NCBI GenBank assembly: GCA_913031145.1
Contig: CAJWCO010000004.1
Coordinates: forward strand, 38,018 to 102,017
Reading direction: 5' to 3'
DNA length: 64,000 nucleotides
DNA from: an uncultured Cellvibrionales bacterium
GTDB lineage: Bacteria; Pseudomonadota; Gammaproteobacteria; Pseudomonadales; Porticoccaceae
Positions 1-9,553 of this stretch are shown here, in pieces. Within the stretch, counting starts at the first letter, position 1; each line of letters opens with the position of its first letter. The notes beneath the pieces were generated by a model that saw only the letters and a program-made list of their open reading frames with translations, did not search any database and was not told the origin of the DNA. Made by a program: the position numbers and the translations under genes.

Positions 1-783
1 GTAATCAAACAGCGCGTTATGACGATCTTCAGTTTCGAGCGATGTTTGCTTACGCTCTAGGTATTCGTTGTAGTTGCATGTGTATTCGATGAGTTGTCCT
101 CGATCGATTTCCAAAAAGCGTGTTGCCATCGCTTGCATAAAGCTTCGATCGTGGCTAATGAACAGCAGTGCACCATCCCACTTGAGCAAGAATTGCTCGA
201 TCCACGTAATGGCCTCAATGTCCAAATGGTTTGTGGGTTCGTCGAGCAGCAGTAGGTCGGGTTCTCCAACAAGTGCTCGAGCCAGTAATACGCGACGTTT
301 GAAACCGCCCGAAAAAGTGCTTAGCTGTGCGTCGGCGACTAGATCCATCTTAGTGATAATAGAGTCGACTCGCTGGGCGATATCCCAACCGTTGATGCGT
401 TCTAATTCAGTTTGACAGGTCTCTAACTGGTCGAGCAATCGTGGGTTAGGCGCCGTTGCAACCGCCTGAATCAACTCGTGATAGCGTTTAATTAACGCGC
501 CCTCTTCCCCTAGACCGCTGGCGATGACGTCGAAGACGCTTCCGTCTAAGGTTTCGGGAACCGTCTGTTCGAGTTGTCCAATCTTGACGCCACTGGCCTT
601 TTTAATGGAGCCCTCGTCGGGTTTTACCTGGCCATCAAGAATTTTAAGAAGTGTGGATTTTCCCGCTCCGTTGCGTCCGATTAGGCAGACTCGTTCGCCC
701 CGATAGATCGATAGATTGACGGCATCGAGAATGGGCGGATGGCCAAAGCTGTGGGTCACAGCTTGCAAATTTATCAGCAGCAT
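1..783 (-). CDS. uup: ABC-F family ATPase Uup, C-terminal part outside the window
   Basis: This is the first 261 codons of a cytosolic ABC-F ATPase. The family has two ATP-binding cassettes and no membrane part, and acts on ribosomes or in preventing precise transposon excision (Uup). The first cassette has Walker A GRNGAGKS at residues 36-43, a signature FSGGFKRR near 157 and Walker B LLLLDEPTNHLD near 175-186, followed by the H-loop motif FISHDRSF. The ATG at 783 is chosen because the protein then begins directly with the cassette (MLLINLQAV). The reading frame is open to base 1, so the second cassette and C-terminal domain are not visible. It lies 19 bases after the exporter gene on the same strand. 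Family certain; Uup rather than EttA or YheS is judged from the start and the linker. Confidence 0.9.
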   Translation of the reverse strand, partial: MLLINLQAVTHSFGHPPILDAVNLSIYRGERVCLIGRNGAGKSTLLKILDGQVKPDEGSIKKASGVKIGQLEQTVPETLDGSVFDVIASGLGEEGALIKRYHELIQAVATAPNPRLLDQLETCQTELERINGWDIAQRVDSIITKMDLVADAQLSTFSGGFKRRVLLARALVGEPDLLLLDEPTNHLDIEAITWIEQFLLKWDGALLFISHDRSFMQAMATRFLEIDRGQLIEYTCNYNEYLERKQTSLETEDRHNALFDY

Positions 784-802
784 TGTTGTGTCGTTCTTTT
801 TG

Positions 803-3337
803 TCATTGCCGCTGGGTCTCGCGTGCTCCAGGACCAAACGGCTGCGTCATTAAGATCAATTTTGGTAACAACGTCATGGAGCCTAGCAGTGCTGCCGCCA
901 TGGCCAAACTGGTCAATAGACCAAAATAGATCGACGGGATAAAATTGGATAGCATTAATATCGAAAAGCCCGCGATAATCGTCGTTGCAGTGTAAAAAAG
1001 TGCACGCCCAATACTAGCATGCGAGCGATACATTGCCGCACTGTAGTTTTGGTCGACCGCGTATTCGCGTTGAAAACGGGTAAGATAATGAATGGAGTGA
1101 TCGACACCGATGCCCACCGTTATCGCAGCAATGGTAATGGTCATCATATCAAGTGGAATATGCATTAGACCCATGCCTCCGAGAACCACTGCTGCAGCTA
1201 AAAAGTTCGGTATGATCGCGATCAGTGAAATCGTAATGGATCGGAATAAGAGTAAAAACATCGACACAATGCCAATGAATACTGCGCCCAACGTCAGGAT
1301 TTGCGATGTAAAGAGGCTCTGAAGCATGTTGTTATAGAGTACGAGCAGGCCGCTGAAGCGGATATTGTCCTTGGGAATCATTAATTCGTCTGTCAAATAG
1401 GTATGTATTTTAGCAATGAGGTCCGATCGTCTGAGGCCGCTGCTTGTTTCCATAGCACGCAGTTGAATGCGCGTTTCGTTGAGTTCCTCGATTAGATAAG
1501 GCGCAACTAATTGTCGATTGATATCGGGTGACAGACTTTTGCGTAAAAAAGCCAATTCAAAATCATTTAAAGGGTGCCCGCTGAGATCGTTCGCGAGCCA
1601 GTAAAGTTGGACTAGCGAGCCGACTTTGCCGATTTCGGGTTCGTTTTCGAGAAATCTGTGGATTTTGTCGAGATCTTCAAGGCCCGCGGAAGAAAACCAG
1701 TAGCTGGGCGTGGTCTCCGTGTTACTGTCTGAGGACTCGAAGTCGTCATCAAAATCATCATCGAAGTCGTCGTCAAAATCATCAGCGCCGAGCGCTTCGC
1801 CATTCCCGTTGCTAAAAGACGCTAGCTGGGGAGCCTGAACAATAATATCAAGGGGCGTAGTACCACCAAGTGCCGTGTCGATCGTCTCCATACCTCGATA
1901 AATCTCGGTATCACTGTGAAAATAGTCGATAAAACGGTTTTCGACTTCAAGTCGCGTGACCCCAATAATTGATAAACCTGTTAATGCAAGCGATATGGCA
2001 ATGACCCAGCGCCCATGTTGCTCAGTGAATACGGCGAACGGGCGTGTTATCGGCACTGAGTCGGTGTGTGCGCTCTCGCTGACTCGGCCAAACAGCATTA
2101 TCCCGGCAGGGATAGCGACAAAGGTAATTATTAGTGCAACGATAATTCCGAGCGTCATCATTAAACCAAAGTCGATCACCGGTCGGATATTACTGACGAC
2201 AAGAGAGATAAATGCGACGGCTGTTGTTAGCACCGTGTAGAGACAAGGCTTGCTCATAGAAATGACGGTTTCGCGCACTAACTCCAATTGACTTGCGATC
2301 GGACGTTGAGCCGAAAGTTCTCGGTAACGAACGATCAAATGAATCGTGAGTGCTAGAGTGATGATCAGTAACAGCGAGACGAAATTAGATGAAATAACGG
2401 TTAGACGCCAATCGATCCAGCTGAAAAGGCCGAGCATCACTAGGAGACTGGAGCCACAGGTGGCAAGTGGAAGAACCACCCACTGCAAGCGACGAAAAAC
2501 CAGCCACAATGTCATGAGAATAAATGCGAGGACACCACTTCCGAAAACCAGTAGATCGCTTCGTAAGAAGTTGATCATGTCTGCAGTGATCATGTCTGGA
2601 CCGCCAAGAAAGACGGTTGCTCGATCTTTATACTCTGCCGTAACGGCTCTGATGCTAACGATGCGTTGCTGGTTTTTTGCGGTTGCGGCCGTGCGGTGGT
2701 CAAGAAATTGTTGGCTGACACGCTTTAACTGGATGCGCTCTTGCTGGTTGAGGCCAAGTGAATCCCGTTTTAACCGCAAAGTATCCCTCGTCGCGACTAA
2801 CTCGTAATATGTTTGGTCGAGTTCGAGGCTGAGCAACAGCCCCGTCGTCTGACCGTCGGCACTCAAAAGCGTGTTTCGATATATGGGGCTATTTAAAAAC
2901 TCGTCTTTGGCTAGCTTTTTGTCGACTTCTGACGTTGCCAGCGTGCGCAACTCTCCTGCAATATCGGCGACGCTTATTTTAGGACTGTAGAGTAACGGCG
3001 CGTCCAAAATTGAAAGAACGCTGCTAATGCCCGGTACTTTTGCTAGTTGTTTGCTCAGGGATTGCAGGGTTTGTAGATTATCATTTTCAAACAGATCTCC
3101 ACTGGTGGGTTGAAAGGTTACGACCAAATAGTTGGAGCTGCCATAACGTGACTCCATCTCCCGAAAGTAGTTGAGGTCATCATCGTTCTCTAGGGTGAGG
3201 GAGTCTGCTGATGCGTCGAGTTTGAAGTTATGTAACCCGCTCGCCATAACGAGTGTGAATGTGAAGAGTAACAACAGTGCAGTTCGCGGCCTGCGCAGCA
3301 CAATTTCTTCATAGATCCGAAATGCAGTTGTAGGCAT
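803..3337 (-). CDS. RND/MMPL-type exporter with an Asp-rich insert
   Basis: An 844-residue inner-membrane protein of the RND superfamily (MMPL or HAE3-like branch), probably a proton-driven exporter of lipids or other hydrophobic molecules. One membrane helix lies at about residues 20-34, then a periplasmic domain, a block of about five helices, a second periplasmic domain and a second helix block near the C-terminus, the duplicated layout of the family. The ATG at 3337 is preferred over the in-frame ATG at 3385 because AGGAG lies 10 bases upstream and the residues before it look non-membrane. Residues 519-533, in the second periplasmic domain, are an acidic run in which Phe recurs after every three Asp. 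It is probably cotranscribed with uup downstream. Substrate unknown. Confidence 0.88.
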   Translation of the reverse strand: MPTTAFRIYEEIVLRRPRTALLLLFTFTLVMASGLHNFKLDASADSLTLENDDDLNYFREMESRYGSSNYLVVTFQPTSGDLFENDNLQTLQSLSKQLAKVPGISSVLSILDAPLLYSPKISVADIAGELRTLATSEVDKKLAKDEFLNSPIYRNTLLSADGQTTGLLLSLELDQTYYELVATRDTLRLKRDSLGLNQQERIQLKRVSQQFLDHRTAATAKNQQRIVSIRAVTAEYKDRATVFLGGPDMITADMINFLRSDLLVFGSGVLAFILMTLWLVFRRLQWVVLPLATCGSSLLVMLGLFSWIDWRLTVISSNFVSLLLIITLALTIHLIVRYRELSAQRPIASQLELVRETVISMSKPCLYTVLTTAVAFISLVVSNIRPVIDFGLMMTLGIIVALIITFVAIPAGIMLFGRVSESAHTDSVPITRPFAVFTEQHGRWVIAISLALTGLSIIGVTRLEVENRFIDYFHSDTEIYRGMETIDTALGGTTPLDIIVQAPQLASFSNGNGEALGADDFDDDFDDDFDDDFESSDSNTETTPSYWFSSAGLEDLDKIHRFLENEPEIGKVGSLVQLYWLANDLSGHPLNDFELAFLRKSLSPDINRQLVAPYLIEELNETRIQLRAMETSSGLRRSDLIAKIHTYLTDELMIPKDNIRFSGLLVLYNNMLQSLFTSQILTLGAVFIGIVSMFLLLFRSITISLIAIIPNFLAAAVVLGGMGLMHIPLDMMTITIAAITVGIGVDHSIHYLTRFQREYAVDQNYSAAMYRSHASIGRALFYTATTIIAGFSILMLSNFIPSIYFGLLTSLAMAAALLGSMTLLPKLILMTQPFGPGARETQRQ
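1739..1783 (-). repeat. 12-bp tandem repeat encoding (Asp3-Phe) units
   Basis: About three and a half copies of a 12-base unit (GAY GAY GAY TTY on the minus strand) lie inside the exporter gene. The copies differ at third positions, so the amino-acid pattern is kept while the DNA has drifted. It encodes an acidic strip in the second periplasmic loop. Confidence 0.85.
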
Positions 3338-3445
3338 GCGATATTCAGCTCCTGACTTAAAGTTTGGCTCATTTGTCGAGCACATTGGCGGTCTTTAGCA
3401 TTATAGCTCCCAGACCAACGAACGTCCCTGAACACGAGTAAAAGT

Positions 3446-4712
3446 TTACGTGTTAAAGGCCTTTTTTAGTCTTTTAGGGGTTAAAATATTCTTTAGCGTC
3501 ACATAGAAAGGTAAGCCGTTAATATAGGGGGGATAACTCTCGCCGACAATGAGCGGTTCCAGATAGTGCCGCGCTTTTTGGGTAATACCAAAACCATCGT
3601 GGCGGATGAAATCACTCGGCATACATTTTTCGGTATTCGCAACATGTAGCAAGGGTAAGGTTTCCAGAGACCAATCGTAGGTGCTTTGCAACGTTCGCCG
3701 GATGGAAATCATGACGGATGTTTCGCCCAATAGGGCACGCTCTACAGCCTCGCGTCCGACCGCATAGGCTTGACGAACGTCGACAGCGGAAGCGATGTGG
3801 CGAGCGGAGCGCTGCAAATAATCGGCTAATGCCCAATGGTATTTATAGCCTAGCGCATGCTTAAGCATACTTGCCAGCGCCGGGGGCTACGCCGCCCAGT
3901 TGCTGATGGCCAAAGGCGTCTTTTTGCAAGGAGCCAGAAAGGTGCGCCCCGTCACTGTAACGCGCGCCCTCTGCGGCGACAATAACGCAATAGCCAGCCT
4001 CTTCGACCGTATCTTTGACCTTGGCTATGAAGCTTTCGCGGTTGAAGGCAATTTCTGGAAAGAGGATGATATGCGGAGGTTCGCCTTGTTGCTGCGCAGC
4101 GAGGCCGCTACTTGCTGCGATCCATCCGGCATGGCGCCCCATGACCTCCAAAATAAAGACTTTAGTCGATGACTCACACATCGAGGCGATGTCTAAGCTA
4201 GCTTCATTCGTTGCGATAGACACGTATTTTGCGACTGAGCCAAAACCCGGGCTGCAGTCGGTGAACGGTAAATCGTTGTCGATGGTCTTTGGGATGTGTA
4301 TCGCTTGCAGCGGATAGTTCATAGCGCTCGATACCTCCGCGACTTTTAGGCAAGTATCGGCTGAATCCCCGCCCCCATTGTAAAAAAAGTAGCCGATGTT
4401 GTGCGCGGCAAAGACGTCGATTAAACGCGTGTATTCTCTGTCACTCGTGGCGATGTTTGGTAGCTTGTAGCGGCAGGACCCAAAAGCACCTCCGGGAGTG
4501 TGCATGAGTGCGGCTATTGATTCTGGGGATTCTAGATTAGTATCGAAGAACTCTTCGCGTAATGCCCCTAAAATCCCATTACGGCCTGCATATAAATGAT
4601 CAATCTCTTCTGGATGGTCACGCGCTGCTTGAATGACACCGCAGGCCGACGCGTTAATGACCGCGGTGACACCGCCTGACTGCGCATAAAACGCATTACT
4701 TTTCCCTGTCAA
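3446..4712 (-). pseudogene. pfp: PPi-type 6-phosphofructokinase, interrupted by a one-base frameshift
   Basis: Two adjacent reading frames together give a full phosphofructokinase of about 420 residues. The N-terminal piece (3861-4712) has GGGDS at residues 113-117, PKTIDND at 141-147 and MGRHAGW at 191-197. The C-terminal piece (3446-3868) carries the rest, including KYHWALADYLQRSARHIAS and DGFGI. In ATP enzymes the first motif is GGDG and the second PGTIDND. Asp at the second site and Lys in PKTIDND are the marks of pyrophosphate-dependent enzymes, which make fructose-1,6-bisphosphate reversibly. Removing one G from the G5 run at 3882-3886 joins the frames as GGVAPALASMLKHALG, exactly the family pattern. 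This may be a sequencing or assembly error, a recent mutation or, less likely, programmed frameshifting. It is first in a probable minus-strand run with the exporter and uup. Confidence 0.85.
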
Positions 4713-4888
4713 ACTGATTCTCCTCTGCGCGCAAGGTTGAGATCACCCGCTAGTATGTAATACGCTGTACGATGTCATTTTAGTGGATAACGCACGCCAT
4801 CTGAGTATAACGTTCTTTAACGCGGCTTGGCGGGGTTGTTCATTGCCACCGATCTCGTCTAGATGAGATCCTTGATGAGGGGGACGCT

Positions 4889-6256
4889 ATGCATATTCAT
4901 ATTCTCGGTATTTGCGGAACCTTTATGGGTTCGGTGGCGCGATTGGCGCAGGAACTGGGGCATCGCGTTACGGGGAGTGACGCGCAGGTGTATCCGCCGA
5001 TGAGTGTGCAGCTTGAACAGGCAGGTATCACGGTTACCGAAGGTTATGATCCCCGTCAACTGATTCCTGCGCCAGACCTTGTCATCGTCGGCAATGCTTT
5101 GTCCAGAGGTAATCCATGTGTCGAGTATCTGCTTGATCACTCGCTCAATTACACCTCGGGGCCGCAATGGTTGGGGCAAACTACCCTTGCTAATCGTCAC
5201 GTTCTTGCGGTATCCGGAACTCACGGTAAAACCACCACTAGCAGTATGTTGACAGCTGTGCTCATGGGAGCTGGGTTGCGTCCCGGTTACCTGATTGGCG
5301 GCGTGCCTATCGAGACAGGCGTATCTGCGAGCCTTGGCGATGGAAAGTATTTTGTGGTTGAGGCCGATGAATACGATAGCGCTTTTTTTGATAAGCGCTC
5401 TAAATTTTTGCACTACCACAGTAATACTTTGCTGATCAATAATATTGAATTTGATCATGCAGACATCTTTGACAATATTGCGTCGATAGAAAAACAATTT
5501 CATCACTTAATGCGCTCATTGCCGAGTCGCGGTGTGGTTATCTATCCGGATTCCGACGCTAGCATCGAGTCCGTTATGGCCGCTGGGTGTTGGAGTCGTA
5601 CGTTACGCTATGGCGAGCGCGAGGACCATTGGCACTACCGCCTTTTGACAGAGGACGGATCGTGTTTTGATGTCGTGGCACCCGAATGGCTCAATGAGGT
5701 TCAACATGGACGCGTTACTTGGGCGTTAAGTGGATTACATAATGTTCGGAACGCGATGGCTGCGATTTTGGCGGCGTGGGATGTGGGTGTTCCAATTGCG
5801 CAAAGCTGTGAGATTTTGAGTCGCTTTGCTGGGGTTAAAAGACGCATGGAAGTGCTCTACAGACGCGAGGGATTAACCGTTTATGACGATTTTGCGCACC
5901 ATCCCACGGCGATAGCGAGTACGCTTGCGGGATTGAGAAAAAAAGTTGGCGATCGGCCAATTATCGCGGTGATCGAGCCACGATCAGCGACCATGCGGTT
6001 GGGCATTTATGAGGAGACATTGGCGCAATCTGTTGCGGCAGCCGATCGAGTACTCTGGTATCGGCCGGCGCGTCTTAATTGGAATATCGATGCAATGATG
6101 GCCTGCTCGAACGTTATCTCTGAAGTTTTTGTCAGTATAGAACCGCTCATTGATCGATGTCTCGCCTTGGGCCAGCCAGAGACGCACATCGTGATCATGA
6201 GTAATGGCGGTTTTGACGGGTTATACGCTAAATTGCTTGCGCGACTCGAACCCTAG
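4889..6256 (+). CDS. mpl: UDP-N-acetylmuramate:L-Ala-gamma-D-Glu-meso-DAP ligase
   Basis: A 455-residue cytosolic Mur-ligase family enzyme. Mpl joins the recycled tripeptide L-Ala-gamma-D-Glu-mDAP to UDP-MurNAc in cell-wall recycling. The N-terminus has the MurC/Mpl nucleotide-like fold start HIHILGICGTFMGS, and GTHGKTT at residues 110-116 is the ATP loop. A Mur central-domain signature, including EADEYDSAFFDKRSKF, follows. GAGGGGGA stands just before the ATG at 4889 and supports this start. Its TAG overlaps the stop of dtd on the opposite strand. It is divergent from the phosphofructokinase gene, with about 175 bases between. Confidence 0.96.
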   Translation: MHIHILGICGTFMGSVARLAQELGHRVTGSDAQVYPPMSVQLEQAGITVTEGYDPRQLIPAPDLVIVGNALSRGNPCVEYLLDHSLNYTSGPQWLGQTTLANRHVLAVSGTHGKTTTSSMLTAVLMGAGLRPGYLIGGVPIETGVSASLGDGKYFVVEADEYDSAFFDKRSKFLHYHSNTLLINNIEFDHADIFDNIASIEKQFHHLMRSLPSRGVVIYPDSDASIESVMAAGCWSRTLRYGEREDHWHYRLLTEDGSCFDVVAPEWLNEVQHGRVTWALSGLHNVRNAMAAILAAWDVGVPIAQSCEILSRFAGVKRRMEVLYRREGLTVYDDFAHHPTAIASTLAGLRKKVGDRPIIAVIEPRSATMRLGIYEETLAQSVAAADRVLWYRPARLNWNIDAMMACSNVISEVFVSIEPLIDRCLALGQPETHIVIMSNGGFDGLYAKLLARLEP

Positions 6257-6690
6257 TTTTGTAAAATAAAGGTGACTGGGCCGTCATTGCATAGAGACAC
6301 CTGCATATCGGCGCCAAAAATACCCGTTTCAACCGTGCCATGTAAAAGATGTGCGTGCGCGACAAAAGCCTCGTAAAGAGGGCGTGCGGTCGAAGAAGCT
6401 GCCGCTTGCGAAAAGCTGGGCCGCAAGCCTGTGTCGGTATTTGCGGCAAGGGTAAATTGCGACACAACTAACAAACCACCGTCGACTTGCCTGAGCGATA
6501 GATTCATATTGCCATTGGCATCTGGGAAGATTCGGTAATCCAGTATTCGACGAGCCAACCGCTCACTCGCTTCTGCGCAATCCTCCTTTTGAATACCCAA
6601 AAAAAGGAGGATGCCGCTCTCTATCTCTCCTACAGTTTTTTGGGCGACGGTAACTTTGGCCGAGGTAACCCGTTGTATGAGGCCGATCAT
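6253..6690 (-). CDS. dtd: D-aminoacyl-tRNA deacylase
   Basis: A 145-residue cytosolic enzyme that hydrolyses D-aminoacyl-tRNAs (and Gly-tRNA-Ala), protecting translation from mischarging. It has the usual family length and the two active-site motifs: SQFTLA at residues 77-82 and NDGPVT, containing the cis Gly-Pro, at 135-140. The start MIGLIQRVTSAKV is the conserved family N-terminus. The gene ends tail to tail with mpl, the two stop codons sharing the CTAG at 6253-6256. Function is confident from motifs. Confidence 0.96.
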   Translation of the reverse strand: MIGLIQRVTSAKVTVAQKTVGEIESGILLFLGIQKEDCAEASERLARRILDYRIFPDANGNMNLSLRQVDGGLLVVSQFTLAANTDTGLRPSFSQAAASSTARPLYEAFVAHAHLLHGTVETGIFGADMQVSLCNDGPVTFILQN

Positions 6691-6831
6691 GAGAGGTCTC
6701 CGATATTCTGCTTTTGTTGTGGGTCTCGAATTTTACATCGTCTCTATTGCTGGAGGCTATTTTGTGCGCATCTTTTCGGATTCTCGAGTACCATAAGGGT
6801 CTATTTTGGGTGATGACTAGGCTGGGGCAGT

Positions 6832-7404
6832 GTGGAAAAGCGTCGATGTGACTGGTCTGGGAGCGATCTGTTTTACCAACGATATCATGACGAAGAATGG
6901 GGTGTGCCCTGCCATATTGATGCCAAGCTCTTCGAGTTTTTAATCTTAGAAGGGGCTCAAGCTGGCTTGTCATGGTTGACTATCTTGCGTCGTAGAGAAA
7001 ACTACAGGCGCGCTTTTGCTGACTTTGACGTCAAACGTGTGAGTCAGTTTACAGCTGACGACATCGGTCGGTTGCAAAAGGATTCGGGTATTATTCGCAA
7101 TCGCGCGAAAATCGCCAGTGCGATTAACAACGCGTGTTGTTTTCTGTCGGTGCAGCAAGAGTTTGGAAGTTTTAGTGATTACCTGTGGGGGTTTTCAGAT
7201 GGCGTTTCCACGACGAATTATTGGACGCATCAGAGACAGGTACCCACACAAACTCCTCTGTCCAAGGCCCTAAGTGATGATATGCGCAGACGTGGTTTTA
7301 ATTTCTTTGGACCTACAATCTGTTACGCCTATCTGCAAGCGATGGGCGTAGTTAATGACCATGAGGTAGGTTGTTTTCGCCACTCAGAATGCGCAAAAAT
7401 GTAA
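6832..7404 (+). CDS. tag: DNA-3-methyladenine glycosylase I
   Basis: A 190-residue base-excision repair glycosylase that removes 3-methyladenine from alkylated DNA. The zinc-binding residues match E. coli Tag: Cys6, His19, His177 and Cys181, the last two in NDHEVGC. The core signature LEGAQAGLSW is present. The start is GTG at 6832, placing Cys6 and His19 at the usual distance from the N-terminus; the ribosome site (GGGG) is weak. The gene is divergent from dtd and converges on typA with 8 bases between the ends. Confidence 0.95.
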   Translation: MEKRRCDWSGSDLFYQRYHDEEWGVPCHIDAKLFEFLILEGAQAGLSWLTILRRRENYRRAFADFDVKRVSQFTADDIGRLQKDSGIIRNRAKIASAINNACCFLSVQQEFGSFSDYLWGFSDGVSTTNYWTHQRQVPTQTPLSKALSDDMRRRGFNFFGPTICYAYLQAMGVVNDHEVGCFRHSECAKM

Positions 7405-7412
7405 GTGAGCAC

Positions 7413-9224
7413 TTACCTTGATGCTCGTTTTCTAGCATTTTCAGTTAACAGTTTTTTACGTATGCGGACGGATTCTGGCGTGACTTCGACCAGTTCGTCA
7501 TCGGCAATGAACTCGAGCGCTTGTTCTAGTGTATGTTTAACTTGAGGCGTGAGAATTAGGTTTTCATCGGTGCCCGCTGCGCGTATGTTATTCAGCTGTT
7601 TTGCTTTGGTCGGATTGACCGGAAGATCATTGTTGCGCGTGTGCAGACCGACGATTTGACCTTCATAAATATCCAGGCCGTGGCCGACAAATAAGCGCCC
7701 TCGGTCTTGTAACGTAAAAAGTGCGTAAGCCAGTGTTTTTCCCGACATCATCGACACTAACACCCCGTTTTGCCGCTGCCCGACGATGCCAGTCTTCGCG
7801 GGACCGTAGTGATCAAAGATGCTGGTCATTATGCCCGACCCACTTGTCATCGTTAGGAAATGGGATCGCAAACCGATCATTCCTCTGGAAGGTGCAATAA
7901 ATTCGAGCTTGGTACGCCCCCTACCATCGGGTTCCATATTGACGAGGTCTGCTTTGCGCAAGCCCATCTCTTCCATGACCGACCCTTGATGTTGTTCTTC
8001 TATATCAATGACTATTTGTTCGAAAGGCTCGTGAATGTCTCCGTCCACCTCTTTCTGGATCACTTCAGGTCGAGAGACTCCGAGTTCATAGCCTTCGCGA
8101 CGCATATTTTCGATGAGCACCGAGAGATGCAATTCCCCGCGCCCAGACACCACGAACTTGTCGGGGGTCTCACCTTGTTGTACACGAAGTGCTACATTGT
8201 GGATGAGTTCTTGTTGCAGACGATCCTTGATATTGCGGGAGGTAATATATTTACCCTCGCGCCCTGCGAAAGGCGAGTCGTTCACTTGAAAAGTCATGCT
8301 GACGGTGGGCTCATCCACAGATAAAGACGGCATTGGTTCTACCGTATCTGGGTGGCATAAGGTATCAGAGATTTTGAGCTTTTCAACGCCGGTGATGCAC
8401 ACAATATCACCCGCCTGTGCGGCCTCAACCTCGATGCGGTCTAGACCGTTGTGCCCCATGATGGAAAGAATTCGTGCTTTGCGTTTAGTGCCTTTTGTGT
8501 CGGCCACAATGACCTGACAATTGCGCGCCATAATGCCGCGACTGATACGGCCGATTCCTATCACGCCGACATAGCTGTTGTAGTCTAAGGCGCTAATCTG
8601 CATTTGCAGTGGGCCTTCAACGTCGACATTTGGAGGCTTAACTCGATCGGTAATCAGCTCGAGAAGGGGGGTCATATCGGGCGCCATATGCTCGGGCTCT
8701 AAGCCGGCGACCCCATTCAGCGCAGATGCATAAATAACAGGAAAGTCGAGTTGCTCATCACTCCCGCCGAGCCGGTCAAAGAGATCGAATACCTGATCTA
8801 ACACCCAGTCGGGGCGAGCGCCTGGCCGGTCTATTTTGTTGATGACGAGTATAGGGTTCAAGCCTTTTTCAAACGCTTTTTGCGTCACAAATCGTGTTTG
8901 CGGCATCGGGCCATCTACTGCGTCTACGAGTAGTAAAACGCAATCCACCATGGAAAGTACTCGCTCGACCTCGCCGCCAAAATCCGCGTGTCCAGGTGTA
9001 TCCACGATGTTAATGCGATAACCATTCCAATTAATGGCGGTATTTTTCGCAAGGATTGTAATGCCGCGTTCTCGCTCTTGGTCGTTCGAGTCCATGATGC
9101 GTTCAGTGGCCATATTCTTGCGGTCAAGGGTACCCGTTTGTTGCAGTAATTTGTCGACCAAGGTCGTTTTACCATGGTCTACGTGGGCAATGATGGCGAT
9201 ATTGCGTAGCGTTTCAATTGACAT
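7413..9224 (-). CDS. typA: Translational GTPase TypA/BipA
   Basis: A 603-residue ribosome-associated GTPase of the EF-G/LepA superfamily, involved in 50S assembly and stress adaptation. The G1 motif AHVDHGKTT is at residues 13-21, followed by [13 protein letters not shown] and NKID. EF-G-like domains and the BipA-specific C-terminal domain (ending [12 protein letters not shown]) follow. The ATG at 9224 ([18 protein letters not shown]) is chosen because it is the family start. The in-frame TTG 54 bases upstream adds a non-conserved leader. The upstream region faces the glnII promoter. Confidence 0.96.
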   Translation of the reverse strand: MSIETLRNIAIIAHVDHGKTTLVDKLLQQTGTLDRKNMATERIMDSNDQERERGITILAKNTAINWNGYRINIVDTPGHADFGGEVERVLSMVDCVLLLVDAVDGPMPQTRFVTQKAFEKGLNPILVINKIDRPGARPDWVLDQVFDLFDRLGGSDEQLDFPVIYASALNGVAGLEPEHMAPDMTPLLELITDRVKPPNVDVEGPLQMQISALDYNSYVGVIGIGRISRGIMARNCQVIVADTKGTKRKARILSIMGHNGLDRIEVEAAQAGDIVCITGVEKLKISDTLCHPDTVEPMPSLSVDEPTVSMTFQVNDSPFAGREGKYITSRNIKDRLQQELIHNVALRVQQGETPDKFVVSGRGELHLSVLIENMRREGYELGVSRPEVIQKEVDGDIHEPFEQIVIDIEEQHQGSVMEEMGLRKADLVNMEPDGRGRTKLEFIAPSRGMIGLRSHFLTMTSGSGIMTSIFDHYGPAKTGIVGQRQNGVLVSMMSGKTLAYALFTLQDRGRLFVGHGLDIYEGQIVGLHTRNNDLPVNPTKAKQLNNIRAAGTDENLILTPQVKHTLEQALEFIADDELVEVTPESVRIRKKLLTENARKRASR

Positions 9225-9430
9225 TTTATTGGGCGACCATAGTATTATTTGAGCGATGCTAACAGCGCATAAAAACAACGCCGTGGCGAAAGCTCGCGAT
9301 TATACGAGAATTTAACGAAACTACTATGAATATGTTCAAAAGCCTACAATACTTTGTAACTTTGACGGCGCGGTAAAAGAAAACTGTCTACGAGTTATCT
9401 GCACTGATATGGCACTAAATAGCTGAAGGA

Positions 9431-9445
9431 GCACCAATACGGTGC
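9431..9445 (+). promoter_or_regulatory. NtrC-binding site 1 upstream of glnII
   Basis: A perfect inverted repeat GCACC-AATAC-GGTGC, the NtrC consensus. Its centre is about 142 bases before the start site inferred from the sigma-54 promoter at 9554-9569. Confidence 0.85.
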
Positions 9446-9463
9446 GAGGCGGGTTGGTCGGTC

Positions 9464-9478
9464 GCACCATAATGCACG
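9464..9478 (+). promoter_or_regulatory. Weak NtrC-binding site 2 upstream of glnII
   Basis: GCACC is followed by a degenerate right half (ATAAT then GCACG). The centre lies 33 bases from site 1 and about 110 before the inferred start. This matches the classical pair of enhancer sites of enterobacterial glnA, which is the main reason for calling it. Confidence 0.5.
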
Positions 9479-9553
9479 TTCAGATACGTGAGAACGTGCG
9501 CCTACAGTGCGTGAACGCTTGTGTTAGCCACAGCGTTCACATTGAAAAGACTC

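Noticed and set aside
74..415. Plus-strand open frames over the uup gene
   Set aside because: They are the reverse side of the conserved ABC-F gene, whose minus-strand frame has complete Walker A, signature and Walker B motifs.
2346..2807. 153-codon plus-strand frame inside the exporter gene
   Set aside because: Composition is basic and low in family signal; the opposite strand carries a clear RND protein.
3900..4317. Plus-strand frames over the phosphofructokinase gene
   Set aside because: Shadow of the conserved minus-strand gene.
4859..5506. 215-codon minus-strand frame opposite mpl
   Set aside because: mpl has strong motif and ribosome-site support; the reverse frame has none.
9464..9478. 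Second NtrC site counted as strong
   Set aside because: Only the left half matches the consensus; kept as a weak site because of its position.
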